Assembly (NCBI GenBank): GCA_040877935.1
Contig: JBBDNB010000060.1
Span: forward strand, 1-48,050
Reading direction: 5' to 3'
Origin: Chitinophagales bacterium
GTDB lineage: Bacteria > Bacteroidota > Bacteroidia > Chitinophagales > CAIOSU01
DNA: 48,050 nucleotides
Position 1 is the stretch's first letter; every line of letters starts with the position of its first letter. The notes under the pieces are model-generated. The model saw nothing but the letters and a program-made list of their open reading frames with translations. It was not told the DNA's origin and made no database searches. Position numbers and translations under genes: made by a program. Below are positions 25,129 through 34,098 of this stretch, in pieces.

Positions 25129-26607
25129 ATGAAAAATTTTAAATCAATAACCCTTATTTTATTTCTATTATTTTCATTCGGAAGTATGTCAGCTCAGGTC
25201 ACACTATATGTTGACAGTTTAAAAATGGATGTATATACTCCTGATGGAGACACTTCTACTAACAGACCTTTAATTCTTTTGAGCCATGCCGGTAGTTATT
25301 TACCTCCATCTTTAACTAATGCTCCATTTGGCACAAAAAGTGATAGTTTTTTGGTAGAAATGTGTACTCAATTTGCTAAAAGAGGTTTTGTAGCCGTTGC
25401 ATTTACATACCGTCTTGGTTGGAATCCACAGGCTCCCGATCAGGAAACCCGGGCAAGCACCATTATACAGGCAGTATATAAAGCTTCGCATGATTCAAAA
25501 GCCCTGATCCGATACTTTAGAAAAAATGCCGCTACATATAATGTGGATACAGATAAAATAATTTTGGGCGGTTCCAACTCTGGCGCTTACCATGCACTCT
25601 TGGCAGCGAACCTTAATCGTCCTGAAGAACTAAGTGTATTTAAATTTCTGGACAGTAATGGAGACCCTTATATTGACACTACCTTGTGGGGGAATTTTGA
25701 TGGTGAAAATGGAGCTCTGTCCTATTATAACCACCCAGGATACAGTTCAGAATTTGATATTGTATTGAGTCTTGGAGGTGATGTAGGAGACACCAGTTGG
25801 GTTGATCCCGGAGAAACACCGGTTATCGCATTTCACGGTGTTAATGATGCATCTCCATATGAAACAGCTGTTGTAACTACAGGAGCTAATCAAATTGCAA
25901 TAATTGAAGTAAGTGGTCCTGGCGATTTTATGCCATATGTAAATCAATACGGAAACAATGATGTTTTTTCTGGAGGAGGCTTTTGCCCAGGGCCTCAAAG
26001 TACCGATGGAGTTGTTTATGAAGGCAACTACCCCTTTTATGGTGCAAACGCAGGATTTGAGCCCTACAATTGGTATGCTACCAATCCCCCAAACAACCCA
26101 ACAGCAAGTAAGTCAAGGGCCTTGGCCTATATTGATACAATTATGGATTACTCAATCCCTAGGATTTACAAGGCTTTTTTCGACAATAATTATATGGATG
26201 CCTGTCCCCAAACAGGAGGAGTGTTGACTGAAGATTTCAATAATGTTAATGTACAAAGAAATGTTACATATGCCTGGAATTGGTCAATATTTCCAACAGC
26301 TGAAGATACATCAGGAACAGTAGTTGGAGCTAACGGAATTAACGACCCTATTAATGATCAGACAATCAGTATGAACATTTACCCCAACCCAGCTCATTCC
26401 ACTATAAGAGTCGAGTTAAATGACAATATTCACACTATACAATCAGTAGAATTGTATGATGTTGCAGGCAAACTGCTAAGACAGGAGAATGTTGGCAATC
26501 TCAGTCAATATACCTTAAACAGAAATGGCGAAAGTACAGGTATCTATTTCTTGAGTGTTACCCTTTCAAATGGAAAATCCGGATTTAAACGGGTGGTTTT
26601 TGAATAG
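25129..26607 (+). CDS. Secreted alpha/beta-hydrolase-fold protein with type IX sorting domain
   Basis: A 492-residue exported protein. A signal peptide (residues ~1-23, ending SMSAQ) is followed by an alpha/beta-hydrolase core resembling bacterial carboxylesterases: DVYTPDG, PLILLSHAG, FVAVAFTYRLGW, then DKIILGGSNSGAYHALLAA and VIAFHGVNDASPY. The last ~75 residues (MNIYPNPAHSTIRVEL to KSGFKRVVFE) are a Por secretion C-terminal sorting domain. At the nucleophile elbow the family G-G-x-S-A-G reads G-G-S-N-S-G, so Asn150 replaces the serine, and no obvious late catalytic His is seen. It may be a non-catalytic binding protein. I chose ATG at 25129 over an in-frame TTG at 25093 because it gives a clean signal peptide. 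Confidence 0.85.
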   Translation: MKNFKSITLILFLLFSFGSMSAQVTLYVDSLKMDVYTPDGDTSTNRPLILLSHAGSYLPPSLTNAPFGTKSDSFLVEMCTQFAKRGFVAVAFTYRLGWNPQAPDQETRASTIIQAVYKASHDSKALIRYFRKNAATYNVDTDKIILGGSNSGAYHALLAANLNRPEELSVFKFLDSNGDPYIDTTLWGNFDGENGALSYYNHPGYSSEFDIVLSLGGDVGDTSWVDPGETPVIAFHGVNDASPYETAVVTTGANQIAIIEVSGPGDFMPYVNQYGNNDVFSGGGFCPGPQSTDGVVYEGNYPFYGANAGFEPYNWYATNPPNNPTASKSRALAYIDTIMDYSIPRIYKAFFDNNYMDACPQTGGVLTEDFNNVNVQRNVTYAWNWSIFPTAEDTSGTVVGANGINDPINDQTISMNIYPNPAHSTIRVELNDNIHTIQSVELYDVAGKLLRQENVGNLSQYTLNRNGESTGIYFLSVTLSNGKSGFKRVVFE

Positions 26608-26628
26608 CACTATCTAAACATACTCTTT

Positions 26629-26662
26629 AAAGCCCGGCCATAGCACTATGTCCGGGCTTTTT
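26629..26662 (+). terminator. Strong intrinsic terminator
   Basis: AAAGCCCGG (26629-26637) pairs with CCGGGCTTT (26652-26660), with an inner CATAG/CTATG stem, and is followed by further T. It begins 21 bases after the stop of the secreted hydrolase-like gene and ends that transcript. Confidence 0.9.
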
Positions 26663-26740
26663 GGGTTTGAAATGAATATCCTACTACTGCTTGATATTTT
26701 TTAGTCTGTAACAGTATTTCCCCATCCATTTTTAAATCCC

Positions 26741-26748
26741 TAATTTTG
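26741..26748 (+). promoter_or_regulatory. Putative -7 element (TAATTTTG) of the foldase operon
   Basis: A perfect TAnnTTTG match 34 bases upstream of the first foldase ATG and downstream of a strong terminator. This supports a new transcription unit starting here and running to the MoxR gene. Confidence 0.55.
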
Positions 26749-26782
26749 CTTTTTATTTTTATAAAGGCAAAACACAAACCTG

Positions 26783-28753
26783 ATGAAGCTCAAGGGATTT
26801 TATTTCAGTCTAATATGCTCTTTCTTATGTATCAATGCGACAGCACAGGAAACTAAAAAAGACTATGACCCGGTACTTTTTACGGTAGAAGACCAAACTG
26901 TAAGGCTTTCTGAGTTTGAATATGTTTATAATAAAAACAACCAGAATGATAAGGACAGTTATACTCAAGAATCACTTGAAACCTATCTGAACCTTTATGT
27001 CAATTTCAGATTGAAGGTAAAACAAGCAGAGGAAATGGGGCTTGATACACTTCAGAACCTAAAAAAAGAACTGGAAGGTTACAGAAAACAATTGTCTAAA
27101 TCTTATTTATACGATAGAGAAGTTACCGATAAGTTGATTAAAGAAGCTTATGAAAGAAAAAAACAGGAAGTCCGCGCCAGCCATATTCTAATAAATATTG
27201 CAAACGATGCAGTTCCTTCTGATACATTGAAAGCTTATAAAGAAGCTCTGAGAATAAAAAAAGAACTTGACAGGGGTAAGGATTTTGAAACCCTTGCTAA
27301 AAAATATTCAAGCGACCCCTCTGTTTCTGAAAATGGGGGAGATATAGGATATTTCACTGTTTTTGAAACAGTTTATGCTTTTGAGTCTGCTGCATATAAT
27401 ACGCCTGTTGGTGAAATCAGCGATCCTGTTCGTACTCGTTTTGGTTACCATATTCTCAAAGTCACGGATAAAAGGCCTGCACAGGGAAAAATTAAAGTGG
27501 CACATATTCTTATTAAAGTGCCCGAAAACCCCAGTGAGCAACAAAAAGCATTTAGTAAATCCAGAATTGAAGAAGTCTATAAGCATCTTGAAGCCGGAGC
27601 AGATTTTAAACAAATGGTAAAGGTTTATTCTGAAGATCGTTTTTCTAAGAAAACAAATGGGGAAATCCCGGTTTTTGGCACCGGAAAAATGGTAGAAGCA
27701 TTTGAAACTGCTGCTTTTTCTTTAAAAGAAGATGGGGATTATTCCAAACCCATAAAAACAGATTATGGCTGGCATATTATACAGCGCATTTCAAAAGATA
27801 CTATTCCACCTTTTAATGAAATAAAAGACCAGTTAAGAAAAAGAGTGGAAAGAGATACACGCTCACAAATTGCAAAGAACACTTTAGTCGAACGCATAAA
27901 AGAAGAGTACAACTTTAAGACTTACCCTAAGAATAAGGAAGAAATTTTCGAACGAATTGGAGGTACAATTCTGATGGGTCCTTATAAAATGGAAAACAAA
28001 GAAAACCTCGATAAACCTTTGTTTTCATTGGCAGGTACAAACTTTACACAAAAAGACTTTGTAGAATTTTTAGAGTCCAGGCAAAAACGCAAGAGAAGAG
28101 AAAGGGCTGAAAAATTGCTTCAGGAATATTACAATCAATTCGAGCAAGAGTCCTGCTTTAACTATGAAGAAGCACAGCTCGACCGCAAATATGTGGATTT
28201 TAGAAATTTAATGAAAGAATACCGCGATGGTATTTTACTCTTTGAATTGACAGATAAAAAAGTTTGGAGCAAGGCCGTGAAAGATACTGTCGGGCTTAAG
28301 AATTTCCATGAAGCAAATAAGAACAATTACATGTGGAGCGAAAGAGTTCATGCAAGTACCTTTATAAGCAAAGATGAGAAAACTGCTAAAAAAGCACATA
28401 AACTGGCTGCTAAAGGAAAAAAATCAGTTCAGGAAATAGTAAAAAAACTCAATAAAAAAGAAACTCTGCTTGAAGTAGAAAGCGATATTTACCAGAGAGG
28501 TGATGATAGCAGAGTAGATGCAATGGAATGGACCGAAGGAGTAAACGAACTCAAAAGCAATGAAAACGGGCAATTTTATTTTATCAAAATTAATGAGGTC
28601 ATTCCAGCTCAGCCCAAAACGCTTAATGAAGCCAGGGGATACATTATTTCCGATTACCAGGAGCACCTTGAAAAAGAATGGATCAAAGATTTGCGCGAAA
28701 AATATACCGTTGAAATTAATCGCGAAGTTATAAAGCCACTCATAAAACAGTGA
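26783..28753 (+). CDS. Periplasmic peptidylprolyl isomerase with two parvulin domains
   Basis: A 656-residue exported foldase with a signal peptide ending near ATAQE. After a helical chaperone region it has two parvulin-type rotamase domains: the first from EVRASHILINIA through GGDIGYFTVFETVYAFE to FGYHILKV, the second from IKVAHILIKVPE to YGWHIIQRIS (~residues 130-345). A long lysine-rich C-terminal region follows (~350-656). It would help fold or carry outer-membrane proteins across the periplasm, in the manner of SurA/PpiD. It is the first gene of a unit with two more SurA-like genes and moxR, joined by short overlaps. Confidence 0.9.
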   Translation: MKLKGFYFSLICSFLCINATAQETKKDYDPVLFTVEDQTVRLSEFEYVYNKNNQNDKDSYTQESLETYLNLYVNFRLKVKQAEEMGLDTLQNLKKELEGYRKQLSKSYLYDREVTDKLIKEAYERKKQEVRASHILINIANDAVPSDTLKAYKEALRIKKELDRGKDFETLAKKYSSDPSVSENGGDIGYFTVFETVYAFESAAYNTPVGEISDPVRTRFGYHILKVTDKRPAQGKIKVAHILIKVPENPSEQQKAFSKSRIEEVYKHLEAGADFKQMVKVYSEDRFSKKTNGEIPVFGTGKMVEAFETAAFSLKEDGDYSKPIKTDYGWHIIQRISKDTIPPFNEIKDQLRKRVERDTRSQIAKNTLVERIKEEYNFKTYPKNKEEIFERIGGTILMGPYKMENKENLDKPLFSLAGTNFTQKDFVEFLESRQKRKRRERAEKLLQEYYNQFEQESCFNYEEAQLDRKYVDFRNLMKEYRDGILLFELTDKKVWSKAVKDTVGLKNFHEANKNNYMWSERVHASTFISKDEKTAKKAHKLAAKGKKSVQEIVKKLNKKETLLEVESDIYQRGDDSRVDAMEWTEGVNELKSNENGQFYFIKINEVIPAQPKTLNEARGYIISDYQEHLEKEWIKDLREKYTVEINREVIKPLIKQ

Positions 28754-29730
28754 TCTTAAAATGCTACCTTATTAGTACTTGGAGTAAATTGACTGTCAGC
28801 TTAAGTCAGCTTGATATCGCATTTCAAAAACAATTAGACTTTTCACGTGTAACTGTAATTAATGATTTCACAAATCAAGGAAAACCAATTTTTGCGCTTT
28901 GTTTTGTATTGTTGATGTTGACAGGCTGCAAATTTTTTAATAGCACTGAAATAGATGAAAACCGTATTGCCCTTGCAAGAAGTGGAGAAAAAGTACTATA
29001 CCACGATCAGGTAGTAGGAATAATAAAGGAAGGCAGCTCGAAAAAAGACAGCCTTGATAAATTACAGACAATTACCCGTAACTGGATAAAAAAGCAACTT
29101 ATTTTAGAAAAAGTAGCACTATACCTTCCGGAAGAAAAACAAACTATAGAAAAACAAGTACAAGATTATCGGGAATCATTGCTTACAGCGCTGTATGAAG
29201 AAGAGCTAGTCAGGCAAAAATTGGATACTTTGGTTACTAATGAAGAACTCAGCGCCTTTTATGAAGTAAATCGCTCTAACTTTTTGTTGCGATACCCAGC
29301 TTATCAAATTTATTATATCATTGTGGCACAAGAAGCACCTAAGCTTGATTCTTTGCGGTTTTGGGTCACAAATATAGAACAGCACAAAGAAAAACTCAGT
29401 GCTTATTGCTATACCTTTGCTGAAGATTTTTCGCTGAAAGACAGTATATGGATAGAAAATCAGTTGCTACTAAGCAAATTTCCACTTGAAAATGAAATAA
29501 TTCAACGGCTTAGACGTACAAAACAGACAGAAGAATTGGCAGATTCTGATTACTTTTATTATTTAAAGGTAAATGATTGGAAAGATCAGGGGGAATTGGC
29601 TCCGATAGAATTGGTTAAGAACGATATAAAAAAATTAATTCTCAACAAAAGAAAGCTGAAACTGATTGAACAAGCACACGATCAAATTTATCAGGAAGCT
29701 ATAAAAAAAGGAAAATTTGAAATATATTAA
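28750..29730 (+). CDS. SurA-like periplasmic lipoprotein without rotamase domain
   Basis: A lipoprotein whose mature part begins after the lipobox LMLTGC, followed by ~265 residues of charged helices typical of SurA/PpiC N- and C-terminal chaperone regions (YESLL-like helices, NEELSAFYEVNRSNFLL), with no parvulin core. It probably works with its two neighbouring foldases. The start is uncertain. GTG at 28750 overlaps the previous stop as GTGA but gives an odd ~50-residue stretch before the hydrophobic segment. An ATG at 28862 in another frame encodes MISQIKENQFLRFVLYC, a much better signal-peptide start, but stops at 28913-28915, just before the lipobox. A frameshift near 28905-28915 is possible. 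Confidence 0.75.
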   Translation: MILKCYLISTWSKLTVSLSQLDIAFQKQLDFSRVTVINDFTNQGKPIFALCFVLLMLTGCKFFNSTEIDENRIALARSGEKVLYHDQVVGIIKEGSSKKDSLDKLQTITRNWIKKQLILEKVALYLPEEKQTIEKQVQDYRESLLTALYEEELVRQKLDTLVTNEELSAFYEVNRSNFLLRYPAYQIYYIIVAQEAPKLDSLRFWVTNIEQHKEKLSAYCYTFAEDFSLKDSIWIENQLLLSKFPLENEIIQRLRRTKQTEELADSDYFYYLKVNDWKDQGELAPIELVKNDIKKLILNKRKLKLIEQAHDQIYQEAIKKGKFEIY

Positions 29731-31099
29731 ACATAGTAAATTTTTACTGCTTTTTTTATTGTTGGTTGCAAGCACAAACATATTTGCTCAAAACGACAAA
29801 AAATTAATAGATAAAATTTTGGCAATAGTTGGCGATGGAATTATCTTACTTTCTGATGTAGAATTGCAATACCAGCAAATTAAGCTCGAAAATGAAAATG
29901 TCACAGAAGACATGAAGTGCAATTTGTTGGAAGACCTGATGACTCAAAAAATGTACCTACAGCAGGCTAAACTCGATAGTCTTGTCATTAGTGAAGATGA
30001 AGTAGAAAATGAATTGAATAAAAGGATTCAGTATTTTATCAGTATGATTGGCTCGCAGGAAAGACTCGAAGAATACTATGGCAAATCAATTACTTCTATA
30101 AAAGATGAATTTAGAAAAGACATTAGAGATCAGCTCCTTTCAAGACGAATGCGCGATAAAATATTTGAAGGTGTGAAAGTAACGCCCTCTGAAGTAAAAA
30201 CTTTTTTCAATAAAATACACAAAGACAGTTTGCCTTATTTTAATGCAGAAGTAGAAATAGGCCAAATTGTTTTTAAGCCAAAAGTATCTCCCATGCAGCG
30301 ACAGTTGGCTATAGATAAAATTGAAGGATTGAAAGAGCGCATCGAAAAAGGAGAAGATTTCGGTATGCTTGCACTGATCTACTCGGAAGATCCCGGTTCG
30401 GCTCAAAATAATGGAGACTTGGGTTTTGTAAGCCGCGGGGAAATGGTAAAGGAATTCGAAGCAGCAGCTTTCAGACTTGAACCTGGTGAGGTTTCAGATA
30501 TTGTAGAAACAAAATTTGGTTACCACCTTATCAAAATGACTGAAATGAAAGGGCAACGTGCAAGACTCAGCCATATTCTCGTATCACCCAAGATCACTTC
30601 TTTTGATTTAAAAGATACACGTAAAAGGGCAGATAGTGTGAAAACATTGCTCGATGAAGGAAAGATCGGTTTTCAGGAGGCAGTAAAACTTTATTCAGAA
30701 GACGAAGGAACAAAACACAGTGGCGGAATGCTTGTCAATCAAAACACAGGAAGCAATTCATTTGAAATTTCGCAACTCGATAAGTCTGTTTACTTTGGAA
30801 TTGATAAGCTCAAACCCGGTGAATTTTCAAAACCCATGCTATTTCAAGATGAAAGAAGCCAGGAACAAGCTTATAGGGTATTGTATCTAAAATCACAAAC
30901 AGAGCCGCATGAGGCCAATTTAAAAGATGATTACGACCGAATTAAAAAAGCCGCATTGCAGCAGAAAGAAGATCAGGTATTGCGAAAGTGGCTTAGCATG
31001 CGAATAAAAGAAACCTATATTAGAGTAGATAATTTCTACAATTGTGAGAATATTAAGAAATGGGAAAAACCCGATGTAATTACCAAAAGCTATGAATGA
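29717..31099 (+). CDS. surA: SurA-family periplasmic chaperone / peptidylprolyl isomerase
   Basis: A 460-residue exported protein. Signal peptide (~1-24, ending NIFAQ), then the SurA N-terminal domain beginning KILAIVGDGIILLSDVELQ, a clear parvulin domain (ARLSHIL-type repeats: VEIGQIVFKPKV, NNGDLGFVSRGEMVKEFEAA, FGYHLIKMTE) and a second, more diverged parvulin-like region (RARLSHILVSPK, KHSGGMLVNQNTG). It escorts outer-membrane proteins. The start is TTG at 29717, inside the end of the upstream gene (14-base overlap). This is the most SurA-like of the three foldases and overlaps moxR by 8 bases. Confidence 0.9.
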   Translation: MKYIKHSKFLLLFLLLVASTNIFAQNDKKLIDKILAIVGDGIILLSDVELQYQQIKLENENVTEDMKCNLLEDLMTQKMYLQQAKLDSLVISEDEVENELNKRIQYFISMIGSQERLEEYYGKSITSIKDEFRKDIRDQLLSRRMRDKIFEGVKVTPSEVKTFFNKIHKDSLPYFNAEVEIGQIVFKPKVSPMQRQLAIDKIEGLKERIEKGEDFGMLALIYSEDPGSAQNNGDLGFVSRGEMVKEFEAAAFRLEPGEVSDIVETKFGYHLIKMTEMKGQRARLSHILVSPKITSFDLKDTRKRADSVKTLLDEGKIGFQEAVKLYSEDEGTKHSGGMLVNQNTGSNSFEISQLDKSVYFGIDKLKPGEFSKPMLFQDERSQEQAYRVLYLKSQTEPHEANLKDDYDRIKKAALQQKEDQVLRKWLSMRIKETYIRVDNFYNCENIKKWEKPDVITKSYE

Positions 31100-32060
31100 T
31101 ACTTTTAAGAATGATGTAGAGGCAGTAGATGCCTTGGCAGTGAATTATAAAAAATTAAAAAAAGAAATTGGCAAAGTTATAATTGGCCAGGATGCTGTAG
31201 TAGAAAGCGTTTTGATTTCAATTTTGAGCAATGGCCACAGCCTTTTGGTAGGCGTGCCTGGTCTTGCAAAAACTTTGTTGGTCAATACACTGGCAGATGT
31301 GCTGGACCTCTCCTACAAAAGAATTCAATTCACTCCTGATTTAATGCCCTCTGATATTACAGGTTCTGAAACCTACGAGCAAAACAGTGGCTTTAAATTT
31401 AATAAGGGACCAGTTTTTGCCAATATCATTCTGGCCGATGAAATTAACCGAACGCCTCCAAAGACCCAGGCAGCACTTTTGGAAGCCATGCAGGAAAGAA
31501 CAGTTACTGCAGCTGGGCAAATGTACAGATTGGAAGAACCCTTTTTTGTGCTTGCAACGCAAAATCCTATTGAACAAGAAGGTACTTATCCTTTGCCCGA
31601 AGCTCAGCTCGATCGTTTTATGTTTAATATTGTATTGGATTATCCCAGTTTCAATGAAGAGCTCGACATTGTAAAGAGCACTACCGGAGGTGTGAAAGCC
31701 ACAGTAAATAAATGCTTGAGTGGAGAGGAAATCATAGCATTTCAACAGTTGATTAAAAAAGTGCCGGTTCCCGATAATGTGTTAGAATATGCAGTAAGGC
31801 TTGTGGGCAAAACACGCCCAGACAGTGAAGCGGCAGCAGAAATTGTAAAAGAATACCTCGATTGGGGTGCAGGGCCCAGGGCATCTCAATTTTTGGTTAT
31901 TGGTGCCAAATGCCATGCCGCATTAAAAGGAAAATATTCACCTGATATTGAAGATGTGAAGGCTGTAGCATTGCCAATTTTGCGCCATAGAATTGTAAAG
32001 AACTACAAAGCTGAAGCGGAAAACATCTCAAATGATGATATTATTAGAAAAATTCTTTGA
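31092..32060 (+). CDS. MoxR-family AAA+ ATPase
   Basis: A 322-residue ATPase with Walker A GVPGLAKTLL, Walker B ILADEINRTPPKTQAALLEA and sensor 1 VLATQNPIEQEGTYPLPEAQ; the C-terminal lid follows. MoxR ATPases act as chaperones that activate or assemble protein complexes, often with a DUF58 and a von Willebrand A protein. Those partners are absent here. Instead the gene is coupled to three periplasmic foldase genes (8-base overlap with surA), which suggests a role in envelope maintenance. ATG at 31092. Confidence 0.93.
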   Translation: MNDTFKNDVEAVDALAVNYKKLKKEIGKVIIGQDAVVESVLISILSNGHSLLVGVPGLAKTLLVNTLADVLDLSYKRIQFTPDLMPSDITGSETYEQNSGFKFNKGPVFANIILADEINRTPPKTQAALLEAMQERTVTAAGQMYRLEEPFFVLATQNPIEQEGTYPLPEAQLDRFMFNIVLDYPSFNEELDIVKSTTGGVKATVNKCLSGEEIIAFQQLIKKVPVPDNVLEYAVRLVGKTRPDSEAAAEIVKEYLDWGAGPRASQFLVIGAKCHAALKGKYSPDIEDVKAVALPILRHRIVKNYKAEAENISNDDIIRKIL

Positions 32061-32112
32061 GACATCACCGGATCGCGCATATAGAATCCCTTATTTAATG
32101 GCAGATTATGCC

Positions 32113-32120
32113 TAACTTTG
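32113..32120 (+). promoter_or_regulatory. Putative -7 element (TAACTTTG) of the purF-like gene
   Basis: A perfect TAnnTTTG match, 21 bases upstream of the ATG at 32142. It overlaps an alternative in-frame TTG at 32118 and so argues against that start. Confidence 0.55.
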
Positions 32121-32141
32121 CAACTCAATCAAAAGCCGGGA

Positions 32142-34040
32142 ATGAGCGACCAAATTAAGCATGAATGCGGTATCGCATTAATCCGATTGTTAAAACCCTT
32201 AGATTATTACCAGGAAAAATATGGCTCAGCACTCTACGGCCTAAAAAAACTCTACCTCCTGATGGAAAAGCAGCACAACCGCGGTCAGGATGGAGTTGGT
32301 GTTGCAACCATTAAACTTGACCCTAAGCCTGGCAGTCGCTACATAAGCAGGCGCAGATCCAATGCCGCCAATCCCATTCAGGAAGTTTTTAAAGGTATAT
32401 TCCACGAGTTTAAAAATCTGGAAGAAACAGCACCACACCGCCTGAAAGACCCGCAATGGCTTAAGCACAATATGAAATATCTGGGCGAAGTAATGCTGGG
32501 ACATTTGCGCTACGGAACACATGGGGGAAACAGTATTGAAGCCTGTCATCCCTTTTTGCGTCAAAACAACTGGATGGCCAGAAACCTGGTGCTGGCGGGG
32601 AACTTTAATATGACCAATGTTGCTGAACTCTTCAACCAATTGATAGAATTGGGGCAGCATCCAAAAGAGCTTTCCGATACGGTTACTGTTTTGGAAAAGA
32701 TCGGGCATTTTCTGGACATGGAGAACCAACGTATCTTTGATGAATACAAAAAGCAAGGCTATGAAAATGAGCAAATCTCTCATATAATAGCTGAAAAATT
32801 AGACCTGCAAAGAATATTGAGCAAATCGGTGAAAGACTTTGACGGAGGTTATGTAATGGCCGGATTGATAGGGCACGGAGATGCATTTGTGGTGCGGGAT
32901 CCCAATGGCATTCGACCGGCTTTCTACTATGTAGATGAAGAAGTGGCTGTGGTGGCCAGTGAACGCCCTGCCATTCAGACTGTATTTAATACTCCGCTTG
33001 AGAATGTAAAAGAATTAAAACCAGGGCATGCACTTGTTATTAAGAAAAATGGAAAATTAAATGAAGTACAGTGCCGCGTACCCGAAGAAAAAACTGCTTG
33101 CAGTTTTGAGCGCATCTACTTTTCCAGAGGTACTGATAAGGACATTTACCAGGAACGAAAAGCATTGGGGCGTTTATTGACTGAAAAGGTGGTGAAATCA
33201 ATCAATTATGATTTTGAAAACACGGTTTTCTCTTTTATTCCCAACACAGCTGAAATTTCATTTTACGGGATGATGGAAGGGCTCAATGAGCATTTAAACC
33301 TGCACAAAAAGAAATTGATACTCGAAAAAGGGATTTCAGATCCAGGGGAGATTGACCGCATTATTCATATGCAAGCAAGAGTAGAAAAGCTGGCTATAAA
33401 AGATGCCAAGCTGCGCACTTTTATTACGGAAGATGCATCTCGCGATGAACTGGTATCGCATGTATATGATGTGACCTATGGCCTGGTGCGCAAAAATGTT
33501 GATACGGTGGTTGCCATTGACGACTCAATTGTAAGAGGCACTACTTTGCAAAAAAGCATTCTTTCTATTTTAGACCGGCTGGAGCCCAAAAAGATTGTGA
33601 TTGTTTCTTCTGCACCGCAAATTCGCTTTCCTGACTGTTATGGCATCGATATGTCAAAAATGAAAGATTTTGTGGCATTTAGAGCAGCAATTGAGCTTTT
33701 AAAAGACCGCAAGCAGGAAAGTTTGCTACGCCAGATTTATGAGAAGTGTATAGAGGAGAATAAGAAACCGCTGGAAGAAATTGAAAACAAAGTACAGGAG
33801 CTCTATGAGCAATTTAGCGATGATGAGATTTCGGCTAAAATATCTCAAATTCTCAAACCAAAACATATTTTCTCTGATGTAGAGATCATATACCAAAGTA
33901 TTGAAAATTTGCACGAGGCCTGTCCCAACCATAAAGGCGACTGGTATTTTTCGGGCAATTTCCCGACTAATGGAGGCAACAAAGTAGTCAACAAGGCTTT
34001 TATCAATTACATAGAGGGCAGTTCTGAAAGGGCTTATTGA
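32142..34040 (+). CDS. purF: PurF-family glutamine amidotransferase / amidophosphoribosyltransferase
   Basis: A 632-residue enzyme. The N-terminal Ntn glutaminase begins MSDQIKHECGIALIRL, with Cys9 as the likely catalytic nucleophile after processing, followed by HNRGQDGVGVAT and LGHLRYGTHGG. The phosphoribosyltransferase domain carries the PRPP motif VVAIDDSIVRGTT. It would transfer ammonia from glutamine to PRPP, the first step of purine synthesis. It is about 130-150 residues longer than typical PurF, with inserted and C-terminal helical regions; such long versions occur in Bacteroidota and may coexist with a standard PurF, so the exact role is not certain. ATG at 32142 is preferred. Confidence 0.85.
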   Translation: MSDQIKHECGIALIRLLKPLDYYQEKYGSALYGLKKLYLLMEKQHNRGQDGVGVATIKLDPKPGSRYISRRRSNAANPIQEVFKGIFHEFKNLEETAPHRLKDPQWLKHNMKYLGEVMLGHLRYGTHGGNSIEACHPFLRQNNWMARNLVLAGNFNMTNVAELFNQLIELGQHPKELSDTVTVLEKIGHFLDMENQRIFDEYKKQGYENEQISHIIAEKLDLQRILSKSVKDFDGGYVMAGLIGHGDAFVVRDPNGIRPAFYYVDEEVAVVASERPAIQTVFNTPLENVKELKPGHALVIKKNGKLNEVQCRVPEEKTACSFERIYFSRGTDKDIYQERKALGRLLTEKVVKSINYDFENTVFSFIPNTAEISFYGMMEGLNEHLNLHKKKLILEKGISDPGEIDRIIHMQARVEKLAIKDAKLRTFITEDASRDELVSHVYDVTYGLVRKNVDTVVAIDDSIVRGTTLQKSILSILDRLEPKKIVIVSSAPQIRFPDCYGIDMSKMKDFVAFRAAIELLKDRKQESLLRQIYEKCIEENKKPLEEIENKVQELYEQFSDDEISAKISQILKPKHIFSDVEIIYQSIENLHEACPNHKGDWYFSGNFPTNGGNKVVNKAFINYIEGSSERAY

Positions 34041-34098
34041 TCTGTATCAAATTATACTTCAAAAGCCTTAGTTTCGTTTTTGGATAAAACCTCAACTC

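Noticed and set aside
22197-26607. SusCD-like polysaccharide utilisation locus
   Set aside because: No SusD-like lipoprotein or glycoside hydrolase follows the TonB-dependent receptor.
32241-32886. Long antisense frames (up to 180 codons) opposite the purF-like gene
   Set aside because: The plus strand carries unmistakable PurF motifs; the antisense peptides show no recognisable domain.
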